64,000 nt of DNA from RGIG1828 sp045541875 (GTDB taxonomy: Bacteria; Bacillota; Clostridia; UMGS1810). Shown one piece after another: positions 35,606-44,268 of this stretch. Numbering within the stretch: the stretch's first letter is position 1; the number at the start of each line of letters is the position of its first letter. The stretch covers positions 1-64,000 of the forward strand of contig JAZQJX010000096.1 of NCBI GenBank assembly GCA_045541875.1, read 5' to 3'. Both the position numbers and the translations under genes were made by a program. The notes beneath the pieces were generated by a model that was not told where the DNA came from, did no database searches, and saw only the letters and a program-made list of their open reading frames with translations.

Positions 35606-35619
35606 GTTAATGTTAAAAT
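35591..35619 (+). promoter_or_regulatory. Promoter of the copper operon
   Basis: TTGACA (35591-35596), 17-bp spacer, TAAAAT (35614-35619), overlapping the end of the chimeric pseudogene. The transcript would begin near 35626, inside the CsoR-type palindrome. Confidence 0.75.
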
Positions 35620-35650
35620 AGAAATACCCCCCAGGGGTATTTCTATTTTT
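35615..35650 (+). promoter_or_regulatory. CsoR-type operator palindrome (also a possible terminator hairpin)
   Basis: ATACCCCCCAGGGGTAT (35624-35640) matches the GC-rich palindrome with flanking A/T bound by copper-sensing CsoR repressors. It sits at the expected start site of the promoter just upstream and 212 bp before csoR. It lies in a longer stem (35615-35630 with 35634-35649) followed by T's, so it could also terminate readthrough from the left. Operator function is inferred from position, base pattern and the csoR-copA genes. Confidence 0.7.
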
Positions 35651-35653
35651 TAC

Positions 35654-35742
35654 TGTATAGGAAATTACGCAGAATTTAGTTCGCGAGATAAGATGTATAT
35701 CAAATTACGCCCGCGACTTGGGCGCAGGCTCAGCCTGCTTTT
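35654..35742 (+). repeat. 89-bp dispersed repeat, copy B
   Basis: Two differences from copy A (5784-5872) by eye. It lies in the leader between the copper promoter and csoR, tandem with copy C at a 93-bp period. Confidence 0.9.
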
Positions 35743-35746
35743 TTAC

Positions 35747-35835
35747 TGTACAGGAAAATTTGCAGAATTTAGTTCGCGAGACAAGATGTATATCAAATTA
35801 CGCCCGCGACTTGGGTGCAGGCTCAGCCTGCTTTT
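35747..35835 (+). repeat. 89-bp dispersed repeat, copy C
   Basis: A more diverged copy (TGTACAGGAAAATTTGCAG at its start, ACAAG for ATAAG inside) with the same terminal GCAGGCTCAGCCTGC-TTTT. It ends 16 bp before the csoR start codon, close to its ribosome binding site. Confidence 0.9.
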
Positions 35836-35851
35836 TACGGAGGCAATTTAT

Positions 35852-36145
35852 ATGAATGAATGTTGTTCCCACAAAAAAATAAGAAACGATGAAGAAAGAA
35901 GGCTTTTGACAAACAGACTAAGCCGCATCGAAGGGCAGATAAGAGGAATTAAAAAGATGATTGAAGAAGATGCTTATTGCATTGATGTCTTAAATCAGGT
36001 GAGTGCCGTTTCTTCTGCTATAGGCTCTTTTTCAAAAGAACTTTTGAATGAGCATATAAGAACGTGCGTTGCAGATGATATAATAAAGGGCAACACGGAA
36101 AGAATTGATGAACTTTCAGACATCCTAAAAAAACTTATAAAGTGA
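35852..36145 (+). CDS. csoR: Copper-sensing transcriptional repressor CsoR
   Basis: A 97-residue all-helical DUF156 repressor. The Cu(I) ligands of CsoR are in place: C43 (AYCIDVL), H68 and C72 (LLNEHIRTC). LTNRLSRIEGQIRGIKKMI is the family helix. Cu(I) binding releases the operator, which is likely the palindrome at 35624. ATG 35852 follows GGAGG. The frame stays open upstream through both repeat copies because the 93-bp period is a multiple of three, so longer annotated starts would be false. copA follows after 10 bp. Confidence 0.93.
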   Translation: MNECCSHKKIRNDEERRLLTNRLSRIEGQIRGIKKMIEEDAYCIDVLNQVSAVSSAIGSFSKELLNEHIRTCVADDIIKGNTERIDELSDILKKLIK

Positions 36146-36155
36146 AGGTGAGATA

Positions 36156-38630
36156 ATGGAAAGAAAATATAATGTTACGGGAATGACCTGCGCCGCTTGC
36201 AGTGCAAGAGTTGAAAAGGCAGTTTCTTCTCTTGACGGTGTAACAAATTGCAGTGTAAACCTTTTAACAAATTCAATGACTGTCACAGGTGATGCGACAG
36301 ATTCTGAAATAGAAAATGCCGTTGTAAAAGCAGGATATGCAATAAAAGGTTCAGACCATAACGAAAAGGAAGACAATGAGAAAGAAAACACAGGTGATTT
36401 CAAAACTATTAGATTAAGACTTATTGCTTCATCGGTGCTGACTTTGATTCTTATGTATATTTCAATGGGGCATATGATGTGGGGTTTCCCCCTTGCAAAA
36501 TTTCTTTCATCAAACCCTTTGTCCCTCTCCCTTTGTCAGATGCTCCTTTCTCTTGGTGTTATGATAATAAATCAGAAGTTTTTTATAAACGGATTTAAAG
36601 GAATTTTAAACAGAGCGCCAAATATGGACTCTCTTGTATCAATCGGCTCCGGTGCGTCATTTCTCTATAGCGTTATCAAAGTGTTTGAAATGAGCCATAA
36701 TGCCTTTTTAAAAGGTGAAAATGTTCACTATCTTCTCCATGACCTCTATTTTGAATCTGCCGCAATGATTCTTACACTCATAACCTTCGGAAAACTTCTG
36801 GAGTCCTACTCCAAAGGAAAAACAACAAATGCTCTTAAAGGTCTTATGAATCTTGCACCGAAAAAATCAACTGTTGAAAGAGACGGAAAAGAGGTTATTA
36901 TTGATTCAAAAGATATCATACCCGGTGATATTTTAATTGTCCGCCCCGGCGAAAGTTTTGGCGCAGACGGAATCGTAATTGAAGGATTTTCGAGTGTGGA
37001 TGAATCTGCACTCACCGGTGAAAGCATTCCTGTGGACAAGAAAAAAGGCGACAGGGTAAGCACCGCCACAGTTAATAAATTTGGATATCTGAAATGTAAA
37101 GTCACTGCATCCGGCGAAGAAACAAGTCTTTCAAAAATCATAAAACTTGTACAGGATGCAACATCGGGAAAAGCACCTGTTGCAAGGGTAGCGGATAAAG
37201 TATCTTCTGTTTTTGTTCCTGTTGTAATTGCCTTGTCTTTTCTTACGGCAATTGTCTGGTTCATTCTTGGGAAAAGTTTTGGTTTTTCCCTTGCAAGAGC
37301 AGTATCCGTTCTTGTCATCAGTTGCCCCTGCGCTCTCGGTCTTGCAACTCCTGTTGCCATAATGGTCGGAAGCGGAGTAGGGGCAAAAAACGGTATACTC
37401 TATAAAACTGCAAGATCATTGGAAGAGTGCGGAAAGATAAAGACTTGCATATTTGATAAAACAGGCACCGTAACCGAGGGCACGCCTGTTGTCACAGATG
37501 TTGTCACTGCAAATGGATTTACCGAAGACGAACTTTTGAAATATGCTTTTTCAATCGAAAACAAAAGCGAGCATCCTTTGTCATATGCCGTAAAAAAATA
37601 TGCATCTGAAAAAGGAATCTTGCCTTTGGATATAACTGAATTTGAGGCACTTCCCGGAAAAGGAGTAAAGTGCAAATTGGATGAGGAGTCTCTGTATGGA
37701 GGGAATTATGAATATATATCTTCTGTTATAGTTGTTAATTCCTCTTTGAAAAAAATGGCAGACGAACTTTCAGACAAAGGAAAAACACCTCTGTATTTTG
37801 CATTAAATGACAAAATTTGCGGAATAATTGCTGTCTCTGATACAATAAAGCCCGACAGCATACAGGCAATAGAAAACATTAAAAAAATGGGCATAAAAAC
37901 CGTTATGCTCACAGGTGACAATGAAAGATGTGCCAAGGCAATAGGAAATCTTTGCGGTTTTGATGAAATAATATGGGGAGTTGCCCCCGGTGATAAAGAA
38001 AAGACCGTGAGGGAGTTTCAAAAGAAATCAATGGTTGCAATGGTAGGTGACGGAATTAATGATGCTCCTGCACTTACAACAGCAGAGGTGGGCATAGCAA
38101 TTGGCGCAGGTACTGATATTGCCATAGATGCCGCTGACATTGTTGTTATGGGAAACACTCTTTCTGATGTTAAAACTGCGATAAAACTCAGCAGAAAAAC
38201 ATACCAAAACATAAAAGAAAACCTTTTCTGGGCATTTATCTATAACATCATAGGAATACCCCTTGCAATGGGTGTGTGGATTCCTCTCTTCGGATGGGAA
38301 CTGAACCCCATGTTTGGAGCATTTGCAATGAGTCTGTCAAGCGTTTGTGTCGTTACAAATGCCCTGAGGCTAAATCTTTTCAAAGCAAAAGAAAATAATA
38401 GAATAAAAATTATAAAGGAGAGCAAAAAAATGGAAAAATTATTTAATGTTGAAGGAATGATGTGTCCTCATTGCGAGGCAAGAGTAAAACAGGTTCTTGA
38501 AGCACTTGACGGTGTGGAAACTGTAGATGCAAGTCACGAAAATAAAACTGTAAGAGTCACCCTTTCAAAGGATGTGGCAGATGATGTTTTGGTAAAGACA
38601 ATCACAGATCAGGGCTACAAAGTTTTCTGA
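36156..38630 (+). CDS. copA: Copper-exporting P1B-type ATPase with C-terminal CopZ-like domain
   Basis: An 824-residue Cu(I) efflux pump. An N-terminal heavy-metal-associated domain has GMTCAAC (C12, C15). Membrane helices follow, with the actuator TGESIP, the transmembrane metal site CPC (390-392), phosphorylation motif DKTGT (D434), and a GDGINDAPAL hinge. After the last membrane helix a second HMA domain is joined (from M759; GMMCPHC, C770 and C773). C-terminal HMA domains are uncommon in CopA. A ribosome binding site and ATG at the joint suggest fusion with, or additional translation of, a CopZ chaperone. Confidence 0.95.
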   Translation: MERKYNVTGMTCAACSARVEKAVSSLDGVTNCSVNLLTNSMTVTGDATDSEIENAVVKAGYAIKGSDHNEKEDNEKENTGDFKTIRLRLIASSVLTLILMYISMGHMMWGFPLAKFLSSNPLSLSLCQMLLSLGVMIINQKFFINGFKGILNRAPNMDSLVSIGSGASFLYSVIKVFEMSHNAFLKGENVHYLLHDLYFESAAMILTLITFGKLLESYSKGKTTNALKGLMNLAPKKSTVERDGKEVIIDSKDIIPGDILIVRPGESFGADGIVIEGFSSVDESALTGESIPVDKKKGDRVSTATVNKFGYLKCKVTASGEETSLSKIIKLVQDATSGKAPVARVADKVSSVFVPVVIALSFLTAIVWFILGKSFGFSLARAVSVLVISCPCALGLATPVAIMVGSGVGAKNGILYKTARSLEECGKIKTCIFDKTGTVTEGTPVVTDVVTANGFTEDELLKYAFSIENKSEHPLSYAVKKYASEKGILPLDITEFEALPGKGVKCKLDEESLYGGNYEYISSVIVVNSSLKKMADELSDKGKTPLYFALNDKICGIIAVSDTIKPDSIQAIENIKKMGIKTVMLTGDNERCAKAIGNLCGFDEIIWGVAPGDKEKTVREFQKKSMVAMVGDGINDAPALTTAEVGIAIGAGTDIAIDAADIVVMGNTLSDVKTAIKLSRKTYQNIKENLFWAFIYNIIGIPLAMGVWIPLFGWELNPMFGAFAMSLSSVCVVTNALRLNLFKAKENNRIKIIKESKKMEKLFNVEGMMCPHCEARVKQVLEALDGVETVDASHENKTVRVTLSKDVADDVLVKTITDQGYKVF
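38430..38630 (+). CDS. Possible independently translated CopZ-like copper chaperone inside copA
   Basis: In frame with copA, AAGGAG (38415-38420) is placed 9 nt before ATG 38430. Translation from here would give a 66-residue single HMA domain (MEKLFNVEGMMCPHCEARV), the size and sequence pattern of free CopZ. E. coli makes a similar free chaperone from copA by frameshifting. Either the copA stop was lost and two genes fused, or both products are made. Evidence is sequence context only. Confidence 0.45.
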   Translation: MEKLFNVEGMMCPHCEARVKQVLEALDGVETVDASHENKTVRVTLSKDVADDVLVKTITDQGYKVF

Positions 38631-38666
38631 TTCTTAATAACGAGGGGAAAGACAGGGAGGCAACAT

Positions 38667-39566
38667 ATGATATACACAGTTACGCTCAACCCATCTTGTG
38701 ACTATTATCTGGACGTTGACAGTTTCAAAGAGGGGATAATAAACCGTGCCAAAGAAGAACGGATAGTTGCCGGAGGAAAAGGAATAAATGTTTCTCTTGT
38801 ATTAAATAATCTCGGAAAAGAAAACATAGCCCTTGGTTATATAGCGGGAGATACGGGAAAAATCTTTAAAGACATGATTGAATCCATGTCACTCAAATCA
38901 GATTTTATCCAATTGCCAAAGGGCAACACCAGGATTAATGTTAAAATCAAATCAGAAAAAGAGACAGATATCAATGCTAAAGGCCCATCAGTTGATAAAG
39001 ACTCAAAAGATAAACTTTTTGAAAAACTTAAACTTTTGAAAGAGGGAGACTGGCTTGTTTTGTCAGGCTCTCTTCCTCGTGGGTGCGAAGATACCTTTTA
39101 TGCTGAAATCTTAGAGAAAATTCCGGTAAAAGGAGTCAAAACCGTTGTTGATGCGTGTGGTGGAAATCTTATGAATACTCTTGTTCATAATCCGTTTTTG
39201 GTAAAGCCTAACAATTTTGAACTTGAAGAACTTTTCAATGTGAAAATAAAAGATTATGACACGCTTGTTTTATATGCAAAAAAATTAAAAGATTTAGGAG
39301 CGAAGAATGTTCTTGTATCTCTTGGAAAAGACGGTGCACTTCTTCTGACAGATTCAGGGGATGAAATATATGAAGAGGCTCCAAAAGGAAAAGTTGTTGA
39401 TACTAACGGTGCAGGAGACTCAATGGTTGCAGGATTTATCTCTTGCTATGAAGATACAGGAGACTACAAAAAATCTCTTTATATGGCACTTTGTACAGGA
39501 TCTGCAACAGCATTTTCAAAAGAACTTGCAACATATGATGACATAATGAAACTTTACGAAAGATAA
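38667..39566 (+). CDS. 1-phosphofructokinase / PfkB-family sugar kinase
   Basis: A 299-residue PfkB kinase of the FruK/LacC subgroup: starts MIYTVTLNPSCDYYLDV, has the GGKGINVSLVLNNLG motif and the C-terminal ATP/catalytic motif DTNGAGDSMVAGF. It phosphorylates fructose-1-phosphate or tagatose-6-phosphate; no PTS genes are adjacent to decide. Strong site GGGAGG. sfsA follows at once. Confidence 0.88.
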   Translation: MIYTVTLNPSCDYYLDVDSFKEGIINRAKEERIVAGGKGINVSLVLNNLGKENIALGYIAGDTGKIFKDMIESMSLKSDFIQLPKGNTRINVKIKSEKETDINAKGPSVDKDSKDKLFEKLKLLKEGDWLVLSGSLPRGCEDTFYAEILEKIPVKGVKTVVDACGGNLMNTLVHNPFLVKPNNFELEELFNVKIKDYDTLVLYAKKLKDLGAKNVLVSLGKDGALLLTDSGDEIYEEAPKGKVVDTNGAGDSMVAGFISCYEDTGDYKKSLYMALCTGSATAFSKELATYDDIMKLYER

Positions 39567-39578
39567 GTGAATTTGAAT

Positions 39579-40259
39579 ATGGAATACAAAAACATAAAAT
39601 CAGCAAAATTCATAGAAAGACCAAACCGTTTCATTGCCTATGTCGAAATTGACGGAGAAAAAAAGATCTGCCACGTTAAAAACACGGGCAGATGCAAAGA
39701 ACTTTTAATTCCGGGCGTAAATGTCTGGGTTCAGCACATTAAAAGTCCTCTTCGGAAAACGGAATATGACCTTGTATGCGTTGAAAAAGACGGAGAGTTC
39801 ATAAATATAGACAGTCAGTCACCCAATAAGATTTTCAGACAGTGGGCAGAAAATAGCGGATATTTCGGGAATGGTGCAACAATCAGAAGTGAAGTGAATT
39901 TTAAAAATTCACGTTTTGATTTTTGCATTGAAAAAGACGGCAAAAAAACTTTTGTTGAAGTAAAAGGTGTAACTTTGAAAGAGGGAGAAGTTGCTCTTTT
40001 TCCCGATGCTCCCACAGACAGGGGAGTGAAACATTTAAGAGAACTTATATCCTGCATAAAAGAAGGACACGGGGCATATGTATTTTTTATAATTCAGATG
40101 AAAGGCGTGTCATATCTTTCGCCCAACAAAATCACCCATCCCGAATTTGCAACTGCTCTATCCGATGCTATTGATGCAGGCGTAAAAATATTTGCATTAG
40201 ATTGCAAAGTCACCCCTGAATCTATTGAAGCAGACAGTTTTGTTGAAATTAAAGCATGA
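39579..40259 (+). CDS. sfsA: SfsA family protein (sugar fermentation stimulation)
   Basis: A 226-residue protein with an N-terminal OB-like region (RFIAYVEIDGEKKICHVKNTGRC) and a C-terminal restriction-nuclease-like core (FVEVKGVTL, VALFPDAPTDRGVKHLREL). It may bind or cut DNA; the physiological role is unclear. Start uncertain: ATG 39579 chosen, with GTG 39567 and TTG 39573 possible; none has a strong site. It lies 12 bp after pfkB. Confidence 0.9.
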   Translation: MEYKNIKSAKFIERPNRFIAYVEIDGEKKICHVKNTGRCKELLIPGVNVWVQHIKSPLRKTEYDLVCVEKDGEFINIDSQSPNKIFRQWAENSGYFGNGATIRSEVNFKNSRFDFCIEKDGKKTFVEVKGVTLKEGEVALFPDAPTDRGVKHLRELISCIKEGHGAYVFFIIQMKGVSYLSPNKITHPEFATALSDAIDAGVKIFALDCKVTPESIEADSFVEIKA

Positions 40260-40267
40260 TTGGGATA

Positions 40268-40296
40268 TTGACACCTTTTGGAAAATAGTGTAAAAT
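40268..40296 (+). promoter_or_regulatory. Promoter of fbp
   Basis: TTGACA (40268-40273), 17-bp spacer, TAAAAT (40291-40296). The predicted start near 40303 leaves only about 6 nt before ATG 40309, arguing for the later TTG start. Confidence 0.75.
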
Positions 40297-40332
40297 TACT
40301 GTAAATATATGCAACAGAAAGGATGTCGTCAC

Positions 40333-42291
40333 TTGTCAGGCAAAACATATGCATTGGAATATCTTGAACTTCTTGCAAAGGATTACCCCACAATTCAGTC
40401 GGTTTCAACTGAAATAATAAACCTTAAAGCAATCTTAAATCTTCCGAAAGGAACTGAGCATTTCATAAGTGATCTTCACGGAGAATATGATTCCGTTCTG
40501 CATGTAATAAAAAGTGCATCAGGAGTTATAAAAAACAAAATTGATGATCTTTATGTCAACACCTTGTCTGAATCAGAACGAAAACTTCTTGCAACCATAG
40601 TATATTATCCTGAGCAAAAATTGTATTACCTTAAACAGGGGGGCAAATTAACAGATGAATGGTATTCTCTGACTCTGTTAAGACTGGTTGAACTTTGCCG
40701 TAAGGCATCATCAAAATATACCCGTTCCAAGGTCAGAAAGGCAATGCCGGAAGACTTTGCCTATATACTTGACGAACTTCTTCACACAGAAGATTCTGAG
40801 ATAAATAAGCATGACTATTACATGAGAATAATAAGTTCAATAATAGAAATAGGCAGGGCAGATGCTTTTGTAATTGCCCTTGCAAATCTTATCAGACGCC
40901 TCTCCATAGACCATCTGCACATCCTTGGAGACATATTTGACAGAGGTCCAAGACCTGATATCATAATGGATGAACTTATGAATCATCACTCCATTGACGT
41001 TCAGTGGGGCAATCATGATATAGAGTGGATAGGGGCAGCATCGGGAAATGATGCTTTGATTGCAAATGTGGTGAGAAACTCTCTTCGATATAACAATCTT
41101 GATGTTTTGGAAATAGGGTATGGAATTAACACAAGAACTCTGGCAAATTTTGCAAATAACGTGTATAAGAACGACCTGTGTGAAAGATTTTTACCTCTGG
41201 ACTCTCACAAGAAGATTATAAAAACAAGAGATACCATGCTTATAGCAAAAATGCATAAAGCAATAAGCATTATACAGTTTAAACTTGAATCGCAAATAAT
41301 AGAGGCTCATCCGGAATATGAAATGGATGAACGTGATTTAATAAAATGCATTGATATCAATAAAAAAGAAGTTGTAATCGGTGGAAGAGTATATCCGCTT
41401 TCCGATACGGATTTCCCCACTCTTGATGTGAATAATCCTGCAAAACTGACAGAAGATGAAAAAAATGTGATATCTTCATTAAGACGTTCGTTCATTCATT
41501 CCGACAAACTTCAGAATCATATTAGATTTCTCATTACAAAAGGCGGAATGTATAAGATTTTCAATGGAAATCTTTTGTTTCATGGGTGTATTCCCATGGA
41601 TAATAAAGGCGAATTTGAATCGGTTTGTTTTTTTGGCACACCTCTAAAGGGACGGGAGTATCTTGACTATGCTGACAAACTTGTGAGGAACATATATCTT
41701 TCAAAATCGTGTGATATTCCTTCTGATTTTTTGTGGTATCTTTGGTGCGGAAATAAATCCCCCTTGTATGGAAAAGATTCATACAGGATTTTTGAAAGAT
41801 ATTTTATAGACGATGAAAAAACCCACAAAGAGAAAAAGAATGACTATTATGAGCATATTGAAAAACCGTCAGTATGCCGGAAAATTTTTGAAGATTTTGG
41901 CATTGATTCCAATGGCTCGCATATAATAAACGGGCATGTCCCTGTGCGTACCGGGAAAGGAGAAAGCCCCATAAAAGCAGATGGCAGACTCTTTGTTATA
42001 GACGGAGGATTTTCGAGACCATATCAGATAACAACAGGAATTGCAGGCTACACACTGATAAATAATTCCTATGGGTTTTCAATCACGGCGCACGAGCCTT
42101 TCACAGGACTTTCAGATGTTTTGGAAAAAGATTTTGATCTTCACTCTTCAAGAACTATAATAGACATAAACGCAAAACGCAGACAAGTGAAAGATACGGA
42201 TATCGGAAAGAATATAACAGGAAGAATAGGTGTTTTAACAGAACTTTTAGAAGCATATAAAAAAGGTTTGCTTCGTGAACATATCAAATGA
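40333..42291 (+). CDS. fbp: Fructose-1,6-bisphosphatase class III
   Basis: A 652-residue gluconeogenic phosphatase of the Firmicute class III type. Its metallophosphoesterase core has HFISDLHGEYDSV, LGDIFDRGPRPD, WGNHDIEW and the late block IINGHVPVRTGKGESP with DGGFSRPYQ. TTG 40333 is chosen because AGAAAGGA lies about 10 nt upstream; ATG 40309 is in frame but has no site and sits too near the transcript start. Monocistronic; with ppdK it marks gluconeogenic capacity. Confidence 0.95.
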   Translation: MSGKTYALEYLELLAKDYPTIQSVSTEIINLKAILNLPKGTEHFISDLHGEYDSVLHVIKSASGVIKNKIDDLYVNTLSESERKLLATIVYYPEQKLYYLKQGGKLTDEWYSLTLLRLVELCRKASSKYTRSKVRKAMPEDFAYILDELLHTEDSEINKHDYYMRIISSIIEIGRADAFVIALANLIRRLSIDHLHILGDIFDRGPRPDIIMDELMNHHSIDVQWGNHDIEWIGAASGNDALIANVVRNSLRYNNLDVLEIGYGINTRTLANFANNVYKNDLCERFLPLDSHKKIIKTRDTMLIAKMHKAISIIQFKLESQIIEAHPEYEMDERDLIKCIDINKKEVVIGGRVYPLSDTDFPTLDVNNPAKLTEDEKNVISSLRRSFIHSDKLQNHIRFLITKGGMYKIFNGNLLFHGCIPMDNKGEFESVCFFGTPLKGREYLDYADKLVRNIYLSKSCDIPSDFLWYLWCGNKSPLYGKDSYRIFERYFIDDEKTHKEKKNDYYEHIEKPSVCRKIFEDFGIDSNGSHIINGHVPVRTGKGESPIKADGRLFVIDGGFSRPYQITTGIAGYTLINNSYGFSITAHEPFTGLSDVLEKDFDLHSSRTIIDINAKRRQVKDTDIGKNITGRIGVLTELLEAYKKGLLREHIK

Positions 42292-42318
42292 TGTATCATC
42301 AAAACAAACCTTAATTTT
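42263..42318 (+). terminator. Possible terminator between convergent fbp and phosphatase gene
   Basis: AAGGTTTG (42263-42270) pairs with CAAACCTT (42305-42312) followed by AATTTTTC; a second small stem GATG/CATC lies in the loop. The loop is long, so it is weakly supported. Confidence 0.4.
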
Positions 42319-42768
42319 TCATTTTTTTAAAACCTTCAAAAGACCTTCACAGCCTTTTTTTACATCTTCATACGTCAGGTCAAAATCTCCCGTATACCAG
42401 GGATCGCTTATATCACCGCCGCCTGCAAAGTCAAGCAACTTACATAATTTGCCGCAAGGGTCATCACCGATGATTCTTGCGGCATTTCTTATGTTGTATG
42501 AATCCATACAAACAAGATAATCATAATCGTCATAATCGCTCTTTTTTAACTGTACGGCATATTTTCCGTCATAAGAAATCCCGAGACCGTCTAAAATTTT
42601 CCTTGTCCCTCTGTGGGGAGGATTCCCGATTTCTTCTGTGCTTGTTGCAGAAGAGGAAACAAAAATCCTGTCTGACAGTCCTTCTTTTTCTATCATATCT
42701 TTCATAACAAACTCTGCCATTGGACTTCTGCAAATGTTGCCGTGGCATATAAACATAATTTTAATCAT
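42319..42768 (-). CDS. Low-molecular-weight protein-tyrosine phosphatase
   Basis: A 149-residue LMW-PTP. The P-loop CHGNICRSPMAEF (C9 nucleophile, R15) and the late DPWYTGDFDLTY with the general-acid aspartate are intact. Probably reverses tyrosine or arginine phosphorylation; target unknown. ATG follows GGAGA. It lies 18 bp downstream of rluD on the same strand, likely the end of the proS-lspA-rluD run. Confidence 0.93.
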   Translation of the reverse strand: MIKIMFICHGNICRSPMAEFVMKDMIEKEGLSDRIFVSSSATSTEEIGNPPHRGTRKILDGLGISYDGKYAVQLKKSDYDDYDYLVCMDSYNIRNAARIIGDDPCGKLCKLLDFAGGGDISDPWYTGDFDLTYEDVKKGCEGLLKVLKK

Positions 42769-42786
42769 AAAAAATCTCCAAATATA

Positions 42787-43695
42787 TTATTCTGTTTTCA
42801 TTCTCAAATCATCAAGCAGGCTCAAAAACTTTTTCGGAGGTTCTTTTGAAAATTCCATATATTCTCCGCTCTTTGGATGGACAAATCCGATGACTCTTGC
42901 GTGAAGTACCTGACCTCCAAGTTTCAAAGGGTCTGACGGTGCATACAAAGGATCTCCCATAACAGGATGTCCGATATATTTCATATGCACTCTTATCTGA
43001 TGAGTTCTTCCTGTCTCTAAAACACATTTTACCAATGTTGCTTTTTCAAAATACTCAAGGACTTCAAAATGAGTAATTGCCTTTTTGGAATTTGTGGGTG
43101 TCACTGCCATTTTAAGTCTATTTGACGGATCTCTTCCAATGGGAGCATCAATAATACCTTTTTTTGTTTTAATGATTCCGTCGCACACACAAATGTATTC
43201 TCTTTTAACTGTCTTTTCGCTGATTTGTTCAGACAAAGAAAGATGGGCTTCGTTTGTTTTTGCAACAAGCAAAAGACCTGATGTGTCTTTGTCAATTCTG
43301 TGAACAATGCCGGGACGCATAACACCGTTTATTCCGCTCAAATTTTCACCGCAGTGGAACATAATGGCATTCACCAAAGTTCCTGAATAGTTCCCCGGTG
43401 CAGGGTGAACAACCATTCCCTGAGGCTTGTTTACAACAATTAGGCTTTCATCTTCATAAACAATATCAAGAGGAATATCTTCAGGAACAATATTTGCACT
43501 TTCAGGCTCAGGAACCTCAATTTCTATGGTTTCACCCTTTTTCAGTTTGTAATTTGTTTTCACACTCTTTCCGTCAACTGTGATGTTACCTGATTCTATG
43601 AGTTTCTGAATCATTGCACGGGTGAGACCGTCAACTGATATATATTTATCTATTCTTGTTCCGCCTTCTTCACACACAAGGATTATCTTTTCCAT
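42787..43695 (-). CDS. rluD: Ribosomal large subunit pseudouridine synthase, RluA/RluD family
   Basis: A 302-residue enzyme: N-terminal S4 RNA-binding domain (GLTRAMIQKLIESGNITVDG) and RluA-type catalytic domain with GIVHRIDKDTSGLLLVAKT (catalytic aspartate) and TGRTHQIRVHM. Three consecutive ATG codons open the gene; the third (43695) has the best spacing to AAGGA, the others being 43698 and 43701. It overlaps the 3' end of lspA, a conserved pairing. The substrate uridines are inferred from family. Confidence 0.92.
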   Translation of the reverse strand: MEKIILVCEEGGTRIDKYISVDGLTRAMIQKLIESGNITVDGKSVKTNYKLKKGETIEIEVPEPESANIVPEDIPLDIVYEDESLIVVNKPQGMVVHPAPGNYSGTLVNAIMFHCGENLSGINGVMRPGIVHRIDKDTSGLLLVAKTNEAHLSLSEQISEKTVKREYICVCDGIIKTKKGIIDAPIGRDPSNRLKMAVTPTNSKKAITHFEVLEYFEKATLVKCVLETGRTHQIRVHMKYIGHPVMGDPLYAPSDPLKLGGQVLHARVIGFVHPKSGEYMEFSKEPPKKFLSLLDDLRMKTE

Positions 43696-44173
43696 CATCA
43701 TTTTCCTTTTCAGAAATTTTTATGTTCTTTTCGTCTTTATCAAAAAATATGACATATATGCAAAGCAAAATGCATCCCACAACAATACAGCAGTCTGCGA
43801 AGTTAAAAACAGGATAATCAATAAATGTTACTTCAATCATATCAACCACATATCCCCTGAAAATTCTGTCAAAGAGGTTGCCGATTGCCCCTGCATTTAT
43901 AAGCATCACAGAAGTCTTTTCGAGATTATGTTTCATCGGATGCTTTTTAAAATACCAAAATTCTATTGCAAAAATAATAAAAGTGATTATGACAAAAACT
44001 TCAATATGACTGTCAAAAAGGCTCCAGGGGCCTCCTGTGTTGTGATGTCTTGTAAAATCAAGCACGCCTTTTATAACGGTTACAGATTCATAGAGATTGA
44101 AACTTTGAACAGTCAGAAGTTTTGTGACCTGGTCAATAATAAACAATAATATTGCACCGAATATATAAAACAT
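43670..44173 (-). CDS. lspA: Lipoprotein signal peptidase (signal peptidase II)
   Basis: A 167-residue membrane aspartyl protease with four helices that cleaves prolipoproteins such as PotD in this window. Catalytic blocks: NAGAIGNLFDRIFRGYVVDMIEV and FNFADCCIVVGC, each with an active-site aspartate. The C-terminal tail is charged. It overlaps rluD by 26 bp, indicating translational coupling. Confidence 0.95.
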   Translation of the reverse strand: MFYIFGAILLFIIDQVTKLLTVQSFNLYESVTVIKGVLDFTRHHNTGGPWSLFDSHIEVFVIITFIIFAIEFWYFKKHPMKHNLEKTSVMLINAGAIGNLFDRIFRGYVVDMIEVTFIDYPVFNFADCCIVVGCILLCIYVIFFDKDEKNIKISEKENDDGKDNPCV

Positions 44174-44215
44174 AGTTCACCGTCCGTTTTTATGGTATAT
44201 TTTCAAAAAATATAC

Positions 44216-44249
44216 GGGATGTAAAAAAACAGTCGGTTTTTTACATCCC
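44216..44249 (-). terminator. Terminator after proS
   Basis: GGGATGTAAAAAA (44216-44228) pairs with TTTTTTACATCCC (44237-44249); on the minus strand a T-run is part of the stem. It separates proS from lspA. Confidence 0.7.
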
Positions 44250-44268
44250 ATGAATTCTTAACTGAAAT

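Noticed and set aside
35654..35835. Tandem repeat considered as a CRISPR array.
   Set aside because: Only two units, 89 bp long with a 4-bp gap, no variable spacers, and a third copy elsewhere.
35693..35851. A longer csoR reading frame with two internal peptide repeats (MYIKLRPRLG).
   Set aside because: The repeats are two copies of the non-coding 89-bp element whose 93-bp period keeps the frame open by chance. GGAGG and ATG at 35852 give the normal CsoR length.
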